Source: Sporosarcina sp. FSL W8-0480
Lineage (GTDB): Bacteria; Bacillota; Bacilli; Bacillales_A; Planococcaceae
DNA: 64,000 nucleotides
Assembly: GCF_037963765.1 (NCBI RefSeq)
Contig: NZ_CP150166.1
Span: forward strand, 186,001 to 250,000
Direction of reading: 5' to 3'
The translations under genes and the position numbers were made by a program. Positions within the stretch are counted from its first letter, which is position 1. Each line of letters starts with the position of its first letter. Positions 1-8,526 of the stretch are shown piece after piece. Below the pieces are notes generated by a model. It did no database searches and had not been told where the DNA came from. It saw only the letters and a program-made list of their open reading frames with translations.

Positions 1-1034
1 ACAAGTAGGAAGAATGCGCCGCCTGCTAATGCATCGAAATTCATTCCTCCGATCAGGTCAGCTACACCTGAATTCGAGATGACTTTTCCGAAAGCACCAC
101 CCGCACCAGTGATTAGCAAAATTGGCGCCGCTTCTTTCAGACCTTCCCCTATCCACTTCGTTAATGTCTCTTCATTCAATTTCGGTAGAAGCAGGAATGC
201 TGCAAGAACGCCAAATAACAAGGCAACTGTAGGTGACCCTAAGAATTGTAGGAAGTTCCTAAAACCGCTTTCTGCCATTGTCAACTTCGCAACGGAGCCG
301 ATACCGATAAGGACGATTGGCAATACGATCGGAAGGAATGCTTTAAATGTTGAAGGCATTTGGCCAAAAGACTTAACGATTTCATCATAATCAAGGCCAT
401 TATTTTCTTCATCATCTTCTGGTACGGAAATTTTAGTTCCGACCTTCACCGCCCATAAATATCCGACAACAACTGCTGGAATAGCAACAATTAGACCGAT
501 CAGAATAATCGTACCAAGAAAACCTTCCGCTCCAATATTACCAGCCGCAGCAATCGGACCTGGTGTCGGTGGAACTAATGTATGGGTTGCATAAAGTCCA
601 GTCGCAAGCGCAACCGCCATTGAAGCAATTGCAACTTTCGCACGTTTAGCCAATGCCTTCTTCAAGCTGGATAGAATAATAAAACCTGAATCACAGAAAA
701 CCGGAATTGAAACGATATATCCAATAATGGACATCGCCAGTTGAGGACGCTTCTCCCCAATTAGGCGCAACACGACTTCCGCCATTCTGTACGCAGCACC
801 GGACTTTTCCAAAATTACGCCGATGATCGTACCCGCAACAATGACGAGCCCGATTCCTTTCATTAATCCACCGAAGCCTTCGTTCACATTTTCAACGACA
901 GTCAATAGCGGCATGCCAGACGTGATTCCAACGAAAAATGCACCAGCCAATAAAGATAAAAACGGGTGAACCTTGAATACTGCCGTAAGTACTACAATTA
1001 GAACTACACTTAGAACGATCATTGTAACTAACAT
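1..1034 (-). CDS. GntP-family gluconate/glycerate permease (C-terminus outside window)
   Basis: Partial gene: 344 codons from an ATG at 1034 run off the left edge. The protein is a polytopic membrane carrier of the GntP family, which imports gluconate or related sugar acids with protons. The N-terminus is hydrophobic from residue 1, and Pro/Gly-rich loops such as HTLVPPTPGPIAAA and IPVFCDSGFIIL are typical of GntP. A GGGG ribosome site overlaps the end of the glycerate kinase gene, whose stop lies only three bases upstream, so the two are one operon. That context suggests glycerate as substrate. Family assignment is firm, substrate is inferred. Confidence 0.88.
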   Translation of the reverse strand, partial: MLVTMIVLSVVLIVVLTAVFKVHPFLSLLAGAFFVGITSGMPLLTVVENVNEGFGGLMKGIGLVIVAGTIIGVILEKSGAAYRMAEVVLRLIGEKRPQLAMSIIGYIVSIPVFCDSGFIILSSLKKALAKRAKVAIASMAVALATGLYATHTLVPPTPGPIAAAGNIGAEGFLGTIILIGLIVAIPAVVVGYLWAVKVGTKISVPEDDEENNGLDYDEIVKSFGQMPSTFKAFLPIVLPIVLIGIGSVAKLTMAESGFRNFLQFLGSPTVALLFGVLAAFLLLPKLNEETLTKWIGEGLKEAAPILLITGAGGAFGKVISNSGVADLIGGMNFDALAGGAFFLL

Positions 1035-1037
1035 TCC

Positions 1038-2174
1038 CTACACCCCTTTTTCTGTAATGAACTCCATTACTTTTTTTGTTTTCTTGCGCAAATGGTCCCG
1101 GGCATTCGCTATTGCGTCTTCCACGGATATTTTTTCATCCATGATGGCGTGAACTTGCGTAAACAACGGTGTCAATGCATCGCGACTTTCTTCATCCACA
1201 ACCCCTGAAATAAGAATGACGGGCAACGCTATCCGATGCGCCACTTTCGCAATACCAAATGGCGTTTTACCAGAAAGCGTTTGCAAATCGGTTTTTCCTT
1301 CACCAGTAATTATCAAATCCGCATCTTTCACATGTTGTTCAAAATCAATTGCTTCAAGAACAACTTCAATCCCTTGCCGCATTTCACAGTTGAAGAATGC
1401 TTGGAACGCACCACCCGCTCCTCCGGCTGCACCTGCTCCTGCCTTCGAATGAAGGGAGATTCCAGTTTCTCTTTCAATTACGTCTGCGAATCTGTGTAGA
1501 TTCTGGTCAAGTTGCTCCACATCTACCGGAGTCGCCCCCTTCTGTGGACCAAAAACAGCCGATGCCCCAACATGTCCTACAAACGGATTTTTCACATCAC
1601 TTGCGACCAAAAATTCACTATGCGCAATGCGTTCATCCCAATTCCCGCTGTCTATTGAGCAAATATGCTCGAGTCCGCCTCCCCCTTTTGGCAGTTCGAT
1701 CCCGTCTTTATTCAATAAACGAATACCAAGTGCTTGGAGGATTCCTGCGCCACCGTCATTCGTTGCGCTTCCACCAAGGCCAATGATGAATTTACGAAAA
1801 CCGTTGTCCAATGCATGGGCGATCAATTCACCGGTTCCGTAAGTTGATGCGATAATCGGATTCTTTTCATTTTCCTTCAGTCTCATAATTCCTGAAGCTT
1901 CCGCAATTTCAATCGCACATGTCTTGCCGTCCCCAAGAACTCCATATGACGCTCGAATAGGTCTGCCAAGTGGGTCTTCAACCAGTACGGACACATATCT
2001 CCCATTAGTAGCATCAACCAAACTTCTCATCGTACCTTCGCCACCATCTGCCGCTGGCAACAGAACCGTCCTTATATCCGGATTGACGTCGCGTATACCT
2101 GCAGCCATCGCCTCAGCAGCTTCAATTGCTGATAAACTTCCTTTGAATGAATCGGGTGCTAAAATCACCTTCAT
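1038..2174 (-). CDS. glxK: Glycerate kinase (GlxK/GarK type)
   Basis: Phosphorylates D-glycerate with ATP, feeding it to glycolysis as phosphoglycerate; cytoplasmic. The 378-residue product has the family's length. It carries the N-terminal LAPDSFKGSLSA motif, the glycine-rich GLGGSATNDGG loop and ITGEGKTD near the C-terminus. An upstream-extended reading frame exists, but the start at 2174 is set by GGAGGTG eight bases upstream and by the conserved MKVILAPDSFKGS opening. The gene is followed at three bases by the GntP permease and faces the CdaR regulator divergently. A cre-like site lies in its leader. Confidence 0.95.
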   Translation of the reverse strand: MKVILAPDSFKGSLSAIEAAEAMAAGIRDVNPDIRTVLLPAADGGEGTMRSLVDATNGRYVSVLVEDPLGRPIRASYGVLGDGKTCAIEIAEASGIMRLKENEKNPIIASTYGTGELIAHALDNGFRKFIIGLGGSATNDGGAGILQALGIRLLNKDGIELPKGGGGLEHICSIDSGNWDERIAHSEFLVASDVKNPFVGHVGASAVFGPQKGATPVDVEQLDQNLHRFADVIERETGISLHSKAGAGAAGGAGGAFQAFFNCEMRQGIEVVLEAIDFEQHVKDADLIITGEGKTDLQTLSGKTPFGIAKVAHRIALPVILISGVVDEESRDALTPLFTQVHAIMDEKISVEDAIANARDHLRKKTKKVMEFITEKGV

Positions 2175-2196
2175 GGGAAGCACCTCCAAGTTAGAA

Positions 2197-2211
2197 ATAA
2201 AACGCTTGCAT
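2197..2211 (-). promoter_or_regulatory. Candidate CcpA (cre) site in the glxK leader
   Basis: On the minus strand the bases read ATGCAAGCGTTTTAT. This fits WTGNAARCGNWWWCA except for the last two positions. It lies between the presumed promoter and the glxK ribosome site, a place where CcpA can repress or block elongation. Inferred from the consensus only. Confidence 0.45.
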
Positions 2212-2220
2212 TTAATTATA

Positions 2221-2233
2221 TGTTTTGAAAACA
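2221..2233. promoter_or_regulatory. Inverted repeat in glxK/cdaR divergent region
   Basis: TGTTTTGAAAACA is a perfect palindrome around one base, located between the divergent glxK and cdaR genes. It is a plausible operator for CdaR, but no CdaR consensus is known to me that would confirm it. Confidence 0.3.
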
Positions 2234-2304
2234 AAAATACATTATAATTGATGTATAAATTTCGTGTTATAATACAGATGTTTTTTATACAAGGAGTTGA
2301 GTTT

Positions 2305-3384
2305 TTGATAACGAAGAAATTAGCGGAGGAAATCGTGGAACAAACGATGGTCCGATTGAAATGGAATTTGAATGTAATGGATACAAATGGAATGATTTTG
2401 GCTTCAGGGGAAAAAGAACGCATTGACCGAATCCATGAAGGGGCCGCGCATGTTGTCAGAACAAGGCAGACACTTTGGATCAATGATGAGAATATCGCAG
2501 ACTGGCATGGTACAAAACCCGGTGTGAATATGCCCATATATTTTAAGGACAAACTAATCGGCGTCATAGGAGTAACAGGCGACCCTGAAGAATTAAAGGA
2601 TATCGCAACGCTTGTCCAATTGGCGACTGAGATGATGGTTCACCAGGCAATGATTACATCAGAGGCCGAATGGAAACGAAAGATAAAAGAGCTCGTTTTT
2701 GAGGAATTAGTCGACGGCGGCCCGCTTCCACCGATTGTCATCGACAGGCTTGCCTTATTGGAATTCAACATGACAGGCCCTTATTTAACTTTGTTAGTGC
2801 AAACGAAAAATTTGCCTGCTTCCCCGCAGCGATTGATTGAGACGATGGAAGAGCAGTTCAATAGGAATACTGCTTTGATTGGTCTATCGAAATTGCACGA
2901 GCTGTTCATCGTTTTATCCGATGTGAATTTATCCGTTCTTGAAAGGAAACTACAGAAAATCCATAGCTTATTCCAAAAGGATTCTACTGTTCGAATTGGA
3001 GTCGGTTTGCCTGTTGAAAACCTTGAAGGCATTGCCCATTCATATGAAACGGCGAAGTCAGCTATTCAATATGGACATTCAGCTGTTACAATCAATTACT
3101 ATGATGATATCGAACTCATTGCCCTTTTGAAAAGTTCATCATCCAAGTTAAGTAAACGCTTTGTCGGACGGATTTTAGATGGTTTGAATGAGCAGCTTAT
3201 TGAAACGTTGGTGGCATTTTTTGAACATGACCAAGCGATTGGCGAAACAGCGGAAGCCTTGGATATCCATCGCCACACATTGACATATCGGTTGAAGAAA
3301 GTGAAGGAGTTGACCACATTTGACCCGACACGGTTTAGGGATGCAGTATTGTTTCGGATTGCGTTGTTGGTGAGGAATTCATAA
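2305..3384 (+). CDS. cdaR: CdaR/PucR-type sugar-acid regulator
   Basis: Transcriptional activator of sugar-diacid/glycerate catabolism. The N-terminal part (about residues 1-135) matches the diacid-recognition domain (ITKKLAEEIVEQT..., WHGTKPGVNMPIYF). The C-terminal 60 residues form the PucR-type helix-turn-helix with ALDIHRHTLTYRLKKV. I choose the TTG at 2305 because AAGGAG ends nine bases upstream. An ATG at 2248 in frame has no ribosome site and would lie inside the promoter region. The product is 359 residues, normal for CdaR. It is divergent from glxK-gntP, its likely targets. Confidence 0.9.
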   Translation: MITKKLAEEIVEQTMVRLKWNLNVMDTNGMILASGEKERIDRIHEGAAHVVRTRQTLWINDENIADWHGTKPGVNMPIYFKDKLIGVIGVTGDPEELKDIATLVQLATEMMVHQAMITSEAEWKRKIKELVFEELVDGGPLPPIVIDRLALLEFNMTGPYLTLLVQTKNLPASPQRLIETMEEQFNRNTALIGLSKLHELFIVLSDVNLSVLERKLQKIHSLFQKDSTVRIGVGLPVENLEGIAHSYETAKSAIQYGHSAVTINYYDDIELIALLKSSSSKLSKRFVGRILDGLNEQLIETLVAFFEHDQAIGETAEALDIHRHTLTYRLKKVKELTTFDPTRFRDAVLFRIALLVRNS

Positions 3385-3422
3385 GGTGGTTATCACCGAC
3401 TTTATAATCGCAAAAAAACAAA

Positions 3423-3460
3423 AAAACCTCGATTTTTTCAATCAACGAGGTTTTCATTTT
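3423..3460. terminator. Bidirectional terminator after cdaR
   Basis: AAAACCTCG pairs with CGAGGTTTT around a 14-base loop, with a T-rich tail on the plus strand and A/T-rich sequence on the other side. It separates the converging cdaR and glutaredoxin transcripts. Confidence 0.8.
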
Positions 3461-3597
3461 ACTAACTGTTCCATAACAACTAAAAAAACACCTGTTAGAA
3501 AAAGTGCAACATATCCGATGCAAATTCTCGGGAAAAGCCTTTTATTCAACTCTTCCAAGGGGTCTTGTGAGGCAGAAGATTTACAAAAGATTTTCAA
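3454..3597 (-). CDS. 47-residue single-span membrane protein (hypothetical)
   Basis: A short frame not usually called. It starts at TTG 3597, nine bases after GGAAGGG, which is itself the end of the glutaredoxin gene. The product opens MKIFCKSSASQDPLEELN and then has one hydrophobic helix (about residues 24-43, ICIGYVALFLTGVFLVVM) and a short MEQLVK tail. The start is six bases after the glutaredoxin stop and the frame ends at the terminator, so it looks like the second gene of that operon. I do not recognise a family. Function unknown. Confidence 0.55.
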   Translation of the reverse strand: MKIFCKSSASQDPLEELNKRLFPRICIGYVALFLTGVFLVVMEQLVK

Positions 3598-3603
3598 AAC
3601 AAA

Positions 3604-3837
3604 TTACCCTTCCAAAGCCTCTTGAACCGCCTCGGGATTGAATCCCAAAATCCATTTGCCGTTCAGCTTTGTTTGAGGAACGCCTCTTTGGCCAGTTTCC
3701 TCAACAAGCTTTTGCTTCTCTTCATCTGTTGTTAAAAGAACTTCTTCAAATTCAATGTTTTGTTCAGTCAAATAGTTTTTCATCATCGTGCAGTAAGGGC
3801 ATGTAGTTGTTGAATAAACCGTTGCAACATTTGTCAT
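3604..3837 (-). CDS. Glutaredoxin-like thiol protein (NrdH/YruB type)
   Basis: Small thioredoxin-fold redox protein of 77 residues with the dithiol active site CPYC (Cys13, Cys16) after the first strand, and the cis-proline loop RGVPQTKLNG. Such proteins reduce disulfides or mixed thiols in the cytoplasm. The start at 3837 follows AAGGAGGGG; a longer frame upstream lacks both a ribosome site and similarity. A TATACT -10-like box lies just upstream. The 47-residue membrane protein is translated immediately downstream. Confidence 0.88.
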   Translation of the reverse strand: MTNVATVYSTTTCPYCTMMKNYLTEQNIEFEEVLLTTDEEKQKLVEETGQRGVPQTKLNGKWILGFNPEAVQEALEG

Positions 3838-3951
3838 TTTGTTTCCCCTCCTTTTACATGTATAGTATACCCCATTCCAAATGAACAAAATAGTTCGAAG
3901 TTTGCAAGATATGTTATCTTTAAATGTAACCATTTATGGAGGTGCTTTAAA

Positions 3952-4686
3952 TTGAAAGTAATTCCTATCGGCATTTGGGGCGGCTATCCAAAAGCAAATA
4001 GCGCTACGTCCTCATTTTTAATCGAACATGATGGGTTTCATTGCCTCTTTGACTGCGGCAGCGGCGTCCTTTCTTCATTGCAAAATATCATTCCTCTTGA
4101 GAAGTTGGATGCGGTCGCCATCAGTCATTATCATGCAGATCATATTGCGGATATTGGGAGCTTGCAATTCAGCCGGATCATCAACTACTATCTCGGGAAA
4201 CCTGCTCCCCCGTTACCAATTTACGGCCATGACCAAGATGAAGAGAATTTTAGTAAACTGTCTTATAAAGAGCAGACGGTAGGCGTTCCAATCCATGAAA
4301 ATGACGTTATTAAAATTGGACCTTTTGACGTCTCATTCTGCGAAACGACACATCCGGTTTATTGCTTGGCTATGAAATTCACGGTTAACGGGCGTTCCGT
4401 CACGTTGACTGCTGATACTGAGTGGCGAGATGAACTTGTTGAATTTGCTCGTGATACAGATCTGTTGATCAGCGAAGCGAACTTATACGAAGAGCATTTG
4501 GGCAAATCTCCGGGACATATGGCGGGGAGCGAAGCGGGCAAGTTGGCGAAAATGGCGGGCGTGAGAGGTTTGTTGTTGACGCATTTGCCGTTGCATGGCG
4601 ATCCGACAGAGATATTACATGCTGCGTCTAAAGTGTATGATGGGCCGGCGGAGTTGGCGGTTGTCGGGAAGGTGTATGAAGTTTGA
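3952..4686 (+). CDS. yhfI: YhfI-like metallo-beta-lactamase-fold hydrolase
   Basis: A 244-residue cytoplasmic metal-dependent hydrolase resembling Bacillus subtilis YhfI and RNase Z-type MBL proteins. The metal motif SHYHADH places His59, His61, Asp63 and His64. Later ligands fit ETTHPVYC, TADTEW and THLPLH. The N-terminal MKVIPIGIWGGYPKANSATS matches the family. TTG start at 3952 with GGAGGTG upstream. The substrate is not known. A 20-bp periodic array occupies the 3' side of the transcript before the terminator. Confidence 0.85.
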   Translation: MKVIPIGIWGGYPKANSATSSFLIEHDGFHCLFDCGSGVLSSLQNIIPLEKLDAVAISHYHADHIADIGSLQFSRIINYYLGKPAPPLPIYGHDQDEENFSKLSYKEQTVGVPIHENDVIKIGPFDVSFCETTHPVYCLAMKFTVNGRSVTLTADTEWRDELVEFARDTDLLISEANLYEEHLGKSPGHMAGSEAGKLAKMAGVRGLLLTHLPLHGDPTEILHAASKVYDGPAELAVVGKVYEV

Positions 4687-4703
4687 TTTTGATGGAGTGA
4701 GCG

Positions 4704-4823
4704 TTATGCGTGAGTTTGCGGGTTTATGCGTGAATTCCGTGGTTTATGCGTGAGTTCGCGTGTTTATACGTAAATTCCGCGATTTATGCGTATTTGGGAT
4801 AATTTATGCGTGGATATTAGTAT
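4704..4823 (+). repeat. 20-bp periodic array, core TTATGCGT (6 units)
   Basis: Units begin at 4704, 4724, 4744, 4764, 4784 and 4804, exactly 20 bp apart. The core TTTATGCGTGA is conserved while the rest varies. The remainders of units 1-4 alternate between GAGTTYGCG and AATTCCG types. It sits between the yhfI stop codon and the terminator, so it would be transcribed in the yhfI 3' untranslated region. The same core forms a second array at 30575. Confidence 0.9.
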
Positions 4824-4865
4824 CTTCGTTATTCTTAGATGTCAAAAACAGTATCCCAATAAAAA

Positions 4866-4900
4866 AAGCGGACAGTATGGCAGCTGTCCGCTTCGTTTTT
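4866..4900. terminator. Terminator between yhfI and the PepSY gene
   Basis: AAGCGGACAG pairs with CTGTCCGCTT around an eight-base loop and is flanked by A- and T-runs on both sides, so it can serve both converging transcripts. Confidence 0.85.
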
Positions 4901-4929
4901 ATGATTGTTGACGATAATTTAGCTATCTC

Positions 4930-5547
4930 TCAGTCGTCGTCTCTTTCAAATGAAAGGATGGCACCGGAATAGGCATGGATTTCCAACTCGTATTCGATAT
5001 TGCCGTCTTGCATTTCAATCTCGTATTTATAGTCGTCTAATTCAAAATCAGTCACTACACCGCTTGCATGTTTATTTGCAATGGCGAGTACTTGGTCTTT
5101 TGACAATCTACCCTTATTTTCCGAACGCTTCTTTTGCTGGTCAGCTGACGATGCGACGGCCTTTTTTTCAGACGTAGGTTGGACTACTTTAAGTGACTGT
5201 TCGGCATTCGTCTTCACGCTCTGCTTCTCATCGGTTTGGACATATTTTTTATCATCATCATCTTTTTCAAACTTGATGATTTTACCACTGACCGCATCCA
5301 CTTCTACATCATATTCAAATTTTTCATCATGAAGTTCGATATCATAATAGTAGCGATTGTCGTCTCTTTCAAGCTCGACTTCAGTTACAACCCCGTCGAC
5401 TTTTTGTAGTGCGACCTCTTTTGCTTTCTTTAATGTGATCAACTGATTTTTGGCTGCCTCCAAGCTTGAAACTGAATCATCCGCCAATGCGACGCCACCA
5501 ATAGCTAAAACCCCTGCTAATGCAGGAACCAACATCCATTTTTTCAT
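4930..5547 (-). CDS. Secreted protein with two PepSY domains
   Basis: 205 residues with a signal peptide (MKKWMLVPALAGVLAIGGVALADD, cleaved after about residue 22) and two PepSY repeats. Each has an amphipathic start (KAKEVALQKVDG, KDQVLAIANKHASG) and ends in VDAVSGKIIKFEKDD or IHAYSGAILSFERDD. A Lys/Ser/Gln-rich linker joins them. PepSY domains are extracytoplasmic and are thought to bind or inhibit proteases or sense envelope state. GGAGGAG precedes the ATG. It is the last gene after a kinase/regulator pair and a second PepSY protein, as in B. subtilis ykoGHI. Confidence 0.85.
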   Translation of the reverse strand: MKKWMLVPALAGVLAIGGVALADDSVSSLEAAKNQLITLKKAKEVALQKVDGVVTEVELERDDNRYYYDIELHDEKFEYDVEVDAVSGKIIKFEKDDDDKKYVQTDEKQSVKTNAEQSLKVVQPTSEKKAVASSADQQKKRSENKGRLSKDQVLAIANKHASGVVTDFELDDYKYEIEMQDGNIEYELEIHAYSGAILSFERDDD

Positions 5548-5649
5548 CTTCTGTTCTCCTCCTTTTTCTTGTTATCTTCATAATACCCTTTGAAAATTAG
5601 AGTATCTTGAGAGGAACATTAGAATTTGATGAGAACGGAATTCCTAAAA

Positions 5650-6327
5650 TTAGTCATCCCAAGTGACCGTCAGTACTTTTCCGGAAATCGCATGAATTTG
5701 ATACGTAACTTCATCCAAATCATCTTCAGTATCAATGTCGATTTGGACTAAATAATATCCGCCCTCAGTCGTTTTGACGAATTCGACATCATCCACTTCA
5801 CCGATCATTCCTGATGGCAATTGCGACATTCCTATGTTTGCTGCCTGTTTTTCTGAAATAAGCACTGTTTTTTGCTCGTTCGCGGGAGTAGATGGTTTAC
5901 TTTTTGGTTTTGGCTTTTGTTGGGACGAGCTTGAAGTATTTCCCTCAGGTGATTGTCCGGTTTCCGAAGCGGCTTTCTCTGGTGGCGTCACTCTTTCTTC
6001 GGGGGTCTGTTTTTTATCATTATTTACGACAGCACCTGATTGAGTTGTTTCTTTCGTCTGAATGAGTGAGAGAACCTTCCCTGTTTCCGCTTCAACTTTC
6101 ACCTCGTATTCCGAACCGTCCCTCACTACTTTCGCGTTATAGAACGAGCCATCCAAAACGACGTTACTTACTTCTCCTTTATAAATCTCTTCTAATTGTG
6201 AATGTATCTCCTGTATCGTTAATGTTTCCGCTTTCGTTAGCTTTCCTGATGTGTATAGCTGGCCGGCAATGACAATAATAATTGTCAAAACAATTGGGAT
6301 GAACCAAGGCTTTTTTAATATATCCAT
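5650..6327 (-). CDS. Membrane-anchored PepSY-domain protein
   Basis: 225 residues. One N-terminal membrane helix (PWFIPIVLTIIIVIAGQLY), a PepSY-like domain ending in VEAETGKVLSLIQ, a long Pro/Ser/Lys linker (about residues 95-145) and a second PepSY domain ending in IHAISGKVLTVTW. The reading frame extends eight codons upstream, but those codons contain the AAAGGAGG ribosome site, so the start is 6327. It lies 23 bases after the kinase stop and is probably co-transcribed with it. Confidence 0.82.
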   Translation of the reverse strand: MDILKKPWFIPIVLTIIIVIAGQLYTSGKLTKAETLTIQEIHSQLEEIYKGEVSNVVLDGSFYNAKVVRDGSEYEVKVEAETGKVLSLIQTKETTQSGAVVNNDKKQTPEERVTPPEKAASETGQSPEGNTSSSSQQKPKPKSKPSTPANEQKTVLISEKQAANIGMSQLPSGMIGEVDDVEFVKTTEGGYYLVQIDIDTEDDLDEVTYQIHAISGKVLTVTWDD

Positions 6328-6373
6328 ATAAAAAATCCTCCTTTCCTTCATCTTAACAAGCCAACATTAAAAT

Positions 6374-7732
6374 TCACTGAGAGCCTTCCCTTTTTTTCGG
6401 AATGAAAACCCGGATGACAGAGCCCATGTCGACTACACTTTCAATCGTCATTGTTGCGCCTAACCCTTCCGCAATCTCCTTCGCTATAGAAAGTCCCAAG
6501 CCGGTACCACCTGTCTTCCGACTTCTATCTGAATCCACCCTGTAGAACCGATCGAAAATATGCGGTAAATCTTTCTGTGGGATTCCCTTGCCATAATCCT
6601 TCACGGACACTTCCACATCGTTTTCCCGCTCGGTAATGGTTGCGACAATTTCCCGCTCACTATATTTCCTTGCGTTATCAAGGAGTATAAATAATAATTG
6701 CTTCACAAACTTTCCGTCCGTTTCAACAATTGATTCGCCCTCGGCTTCGATGATAATTTCTCTTCCATATGCTTGGCGCAGTGGCTTCACAACGCCTTCT
6801 AACAATCGATTCAGATTGACATCCGTAAATTCAAATGTTTGTGCTTCGCTACTTTTTGCCAAATCCAACATTTGTGCGATCATGTCTTTCATTCTCTTAG
6901 TTTCCGAAATGACGGCATTCAATGCTTCATCCACTACTTCTCGATTATCGAAGCCGCGTCTCATCAACAACCTTGTATAGCTTTCGATGACTGTCAGCGG
7001 CGTTTTTAATTCATGAGAGGCGTTTGAAACAAACTGCTCCTGTTTCCTGAAATTCTGTTCAAGCTGCTCCATCATTTCATTGAACATCCGCTCCATTTGC
7101 GCAAGCTCGTCTTTACCGTTCTCATTGCCGGTCATTTTTTCATATGTTCCGGACTGCCTGTTTAGATTCATTGCTGTGATGAGCTTTTCGATCGGCTGGG
7201 TGACAATCTTTCCTAATGTCATACTGGATAAAATGATGGGAAGCATTGCAAATATCGTTACTCCGGTCAGTACATATTTCAACACCCTCATATTGGCCTC
7301 GACGTCTGTTAGCAATTGTGTCATTTGCAACGTGACGACTTCCCCAGTCGGCCAGATAATTGGAGTGGCTATGGATATCGATTCAGTTCCATTAAACGCA
7401 CCAATTAAGTATGACTGCTCGGGCTTAACCTGTTCATTGATCTTCCCTAAACCTTCTACAGATTGGACATTGATAAGTGATTTGTTCTCACTGTCGACAA
7501 TTGAAATCGCACCATTGGGAGGAACGAACGCACGCAAAAGGATACCAGCATCCTTTTCCGTTTCCAAATCGCTCAACGCTGCGGTCAGTTCCTTTGAATG
7601 GCCAACCAATTGCTGGTATTCCGTATTATGAGACATCCTCTCGAAAAGGAAATAAATGACGAGATTCGCTAAAACGAGAATTATGAACATCAATAATGTA
7701 GAAAACACATGGATTTTTTGTTTTAATTTCAT
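6374..7732 (-). CDS. Sensor histidine kinase (OmpR-partner type, YkoH/ArlS-like)
   Basis: 452 residues: membrane helix at about 10-32, extracellular sensor of roughly 120 residues, second helix at about 152-175, HAMP-like linker, HisKA with SHELKTPLTVIESYT, and an HATPase domain with LDNARKYS, DYGKGIPQ and GGTGLGLSIAKE. The ATG overlaps the regulator's stop (ATGA), so the two are translationally coupled. Two PepSY proteins follow, as after B. subtilis ykoGH. The signal is unknown; envelope or protease state is plausible from the PepSY context. Confidence 0.9.
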   Translation of the reverse strand: MKLKQKIHVFSTLLMFIILVLANLVIYFLFERMSHNTEYQQLVGHSKELTAALSDLETEKDAGILLRAFVPPNGAISIVDSENKSLINVQSVEGLGKINEQVKPEQSYLIGAFNGTESISIATPIIWPTGEVVTLQMTQLLTDVEANMRVLKYVLTGVTIFAMLPIILSSMTLGKIVTQPIEKLITAMNLNRQSGTYEKMTGNENGKDELAQMERMFNEMMEQLEQNFRKQEQFVSNASHELKTPLTVIESYTRLLMRRGFDNREVVDEALNAVISETKRMKDMIAQMLDLAKSSEAQTFEFTDVNLNRLLEGVVKPLRQAYGREIIIEAEGESIVETDGKFVKQLLFILLDNARKYSEREIVATITERENDVEVSVKDYGKGIPQKDLPHIFDRFYRVDSDRSRKTGGTGLGLSIAKEIAEGLGATMTIESVVDMGSVIRVFIPKKREGSQ

Positions 7733-8430
7733 AAAGAAGTTTCCTTCAATGCATAGCCTACCCCGCGCACAGTTTGAATGAGAGAAGGCTCATCCGGATG
7801 ATCAATCTTCTTCCGAACATAGCGGATGTAGACATCGACCACATTCGTGTCGCCGTAATAGTCAAAGCCCCACACCGCATCAAGCAGCTGCTCGCGCGAA
7901 AGCACTTGATTTGGATGGCGAATCAAGTGAAGCAGTAGATCATATTCCCTTGGCGTCAAATCAATTAACTTTCCATTTCGCTTCACTTCACGCGACTGTT
8001 CTTGAACGGATAAATCTGCGAATTCATGGAGGAACTCGTCTTTGACAGGGATTTCCACTTTCTTCTGAGATGTTCGAATAGCTGATCGGATACGTGCAAG
8101 TAGTTCGTCAATTTCGAATGGCTTCGTCACATAATCATTGGCCCCTAAGTCAAGTCCAGTCACCTTATCTTCAACATCGCTTTTTGCTGTCATTAATATT
8201 ACAGGTGTCCCACATCTCGTCGCTCTAATCCTTCTCAGCACATCCAGGCCGTTCATCCCAGGCAGCATTAAATCGAGCAATACAAGATCCCAATCGCTCT
8301 CACGGAATTTAATAAGGCCATCCGTGCCGGTATAGGCTATGTCGACTGAATATCCTTCGAACTCAAGTTCCAATTGTAGAACTCGTGCGATACTTTCTTC
8401 GTCTTCAACAATCAATATATGTTCACCCAC
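7729..8430 (-). CDS. OmpR-family response regulator (YkoG/ArlR-like)
   Basis: 233 residues. Receiver domain with acidic VEDEES, phospho-acceptor Asp in LVLLDLMLPGMNG, and Lys in YVTKPF. C-terminal winged helix with DLTPREYDLLLHL and TVRGVGYAL. I place the start at the GTG at 8430, eight bases after AAGGCGG; a GTG 15 codons further upstream lacks a ribosome site. It is first in a four-gene operon with its kinase and two PepSY proteins. Confidence 0.9.
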   Translation of the reverse strand: MGEHILIVEDEESIARVLQLELEFEGYSVDIAYTGTDGLIKFRESDWDLVLLDLMLPGMNGLDVLRRIRATRCGTPVILMTAKSDVEDKVTGLDLGANDYVTKPFEIDELLARIRSAIRTSQKKVEIPVKDEFLHEFADLSVQEQSREVKRNGKLIDLTPREYDLLLHLIRHPNQVLSREQLLDAVWGFDYYGDTNVVDVYIRYVRKKIDHPDEPSLIQTVRGVGYALKETSL

Positions 8431-8493
8431 ACGAATCACCGCCTTTTTTCCCCATTCTAACAGATGACCTATCACTCAACTATTAATATGAAA

Positions 8494-8525
8494 AAACGAC
8501 CCCATGTAAAGGGTCGTTTCGTTTC
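8494..8525 (-). terminator. Terminator after uppP
   Basis: AAACGACCC pairs with GGGTCGTTT, followed on the minus strand by a run of T. It ends the dedA-uppP transcript just before the two-component operon. Confidence 0.8.
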
Positions 8526-8526
8526 A

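Noticed and set aside
2175..2567. N-terminal extension of glycerate kinase by 131 codons
   Set aside because: It overlaps the divergent cdaR gene, lacks a ribosome site and is unlike any glycerate kinase, whereas GGAGGTG marks the start at 2174.
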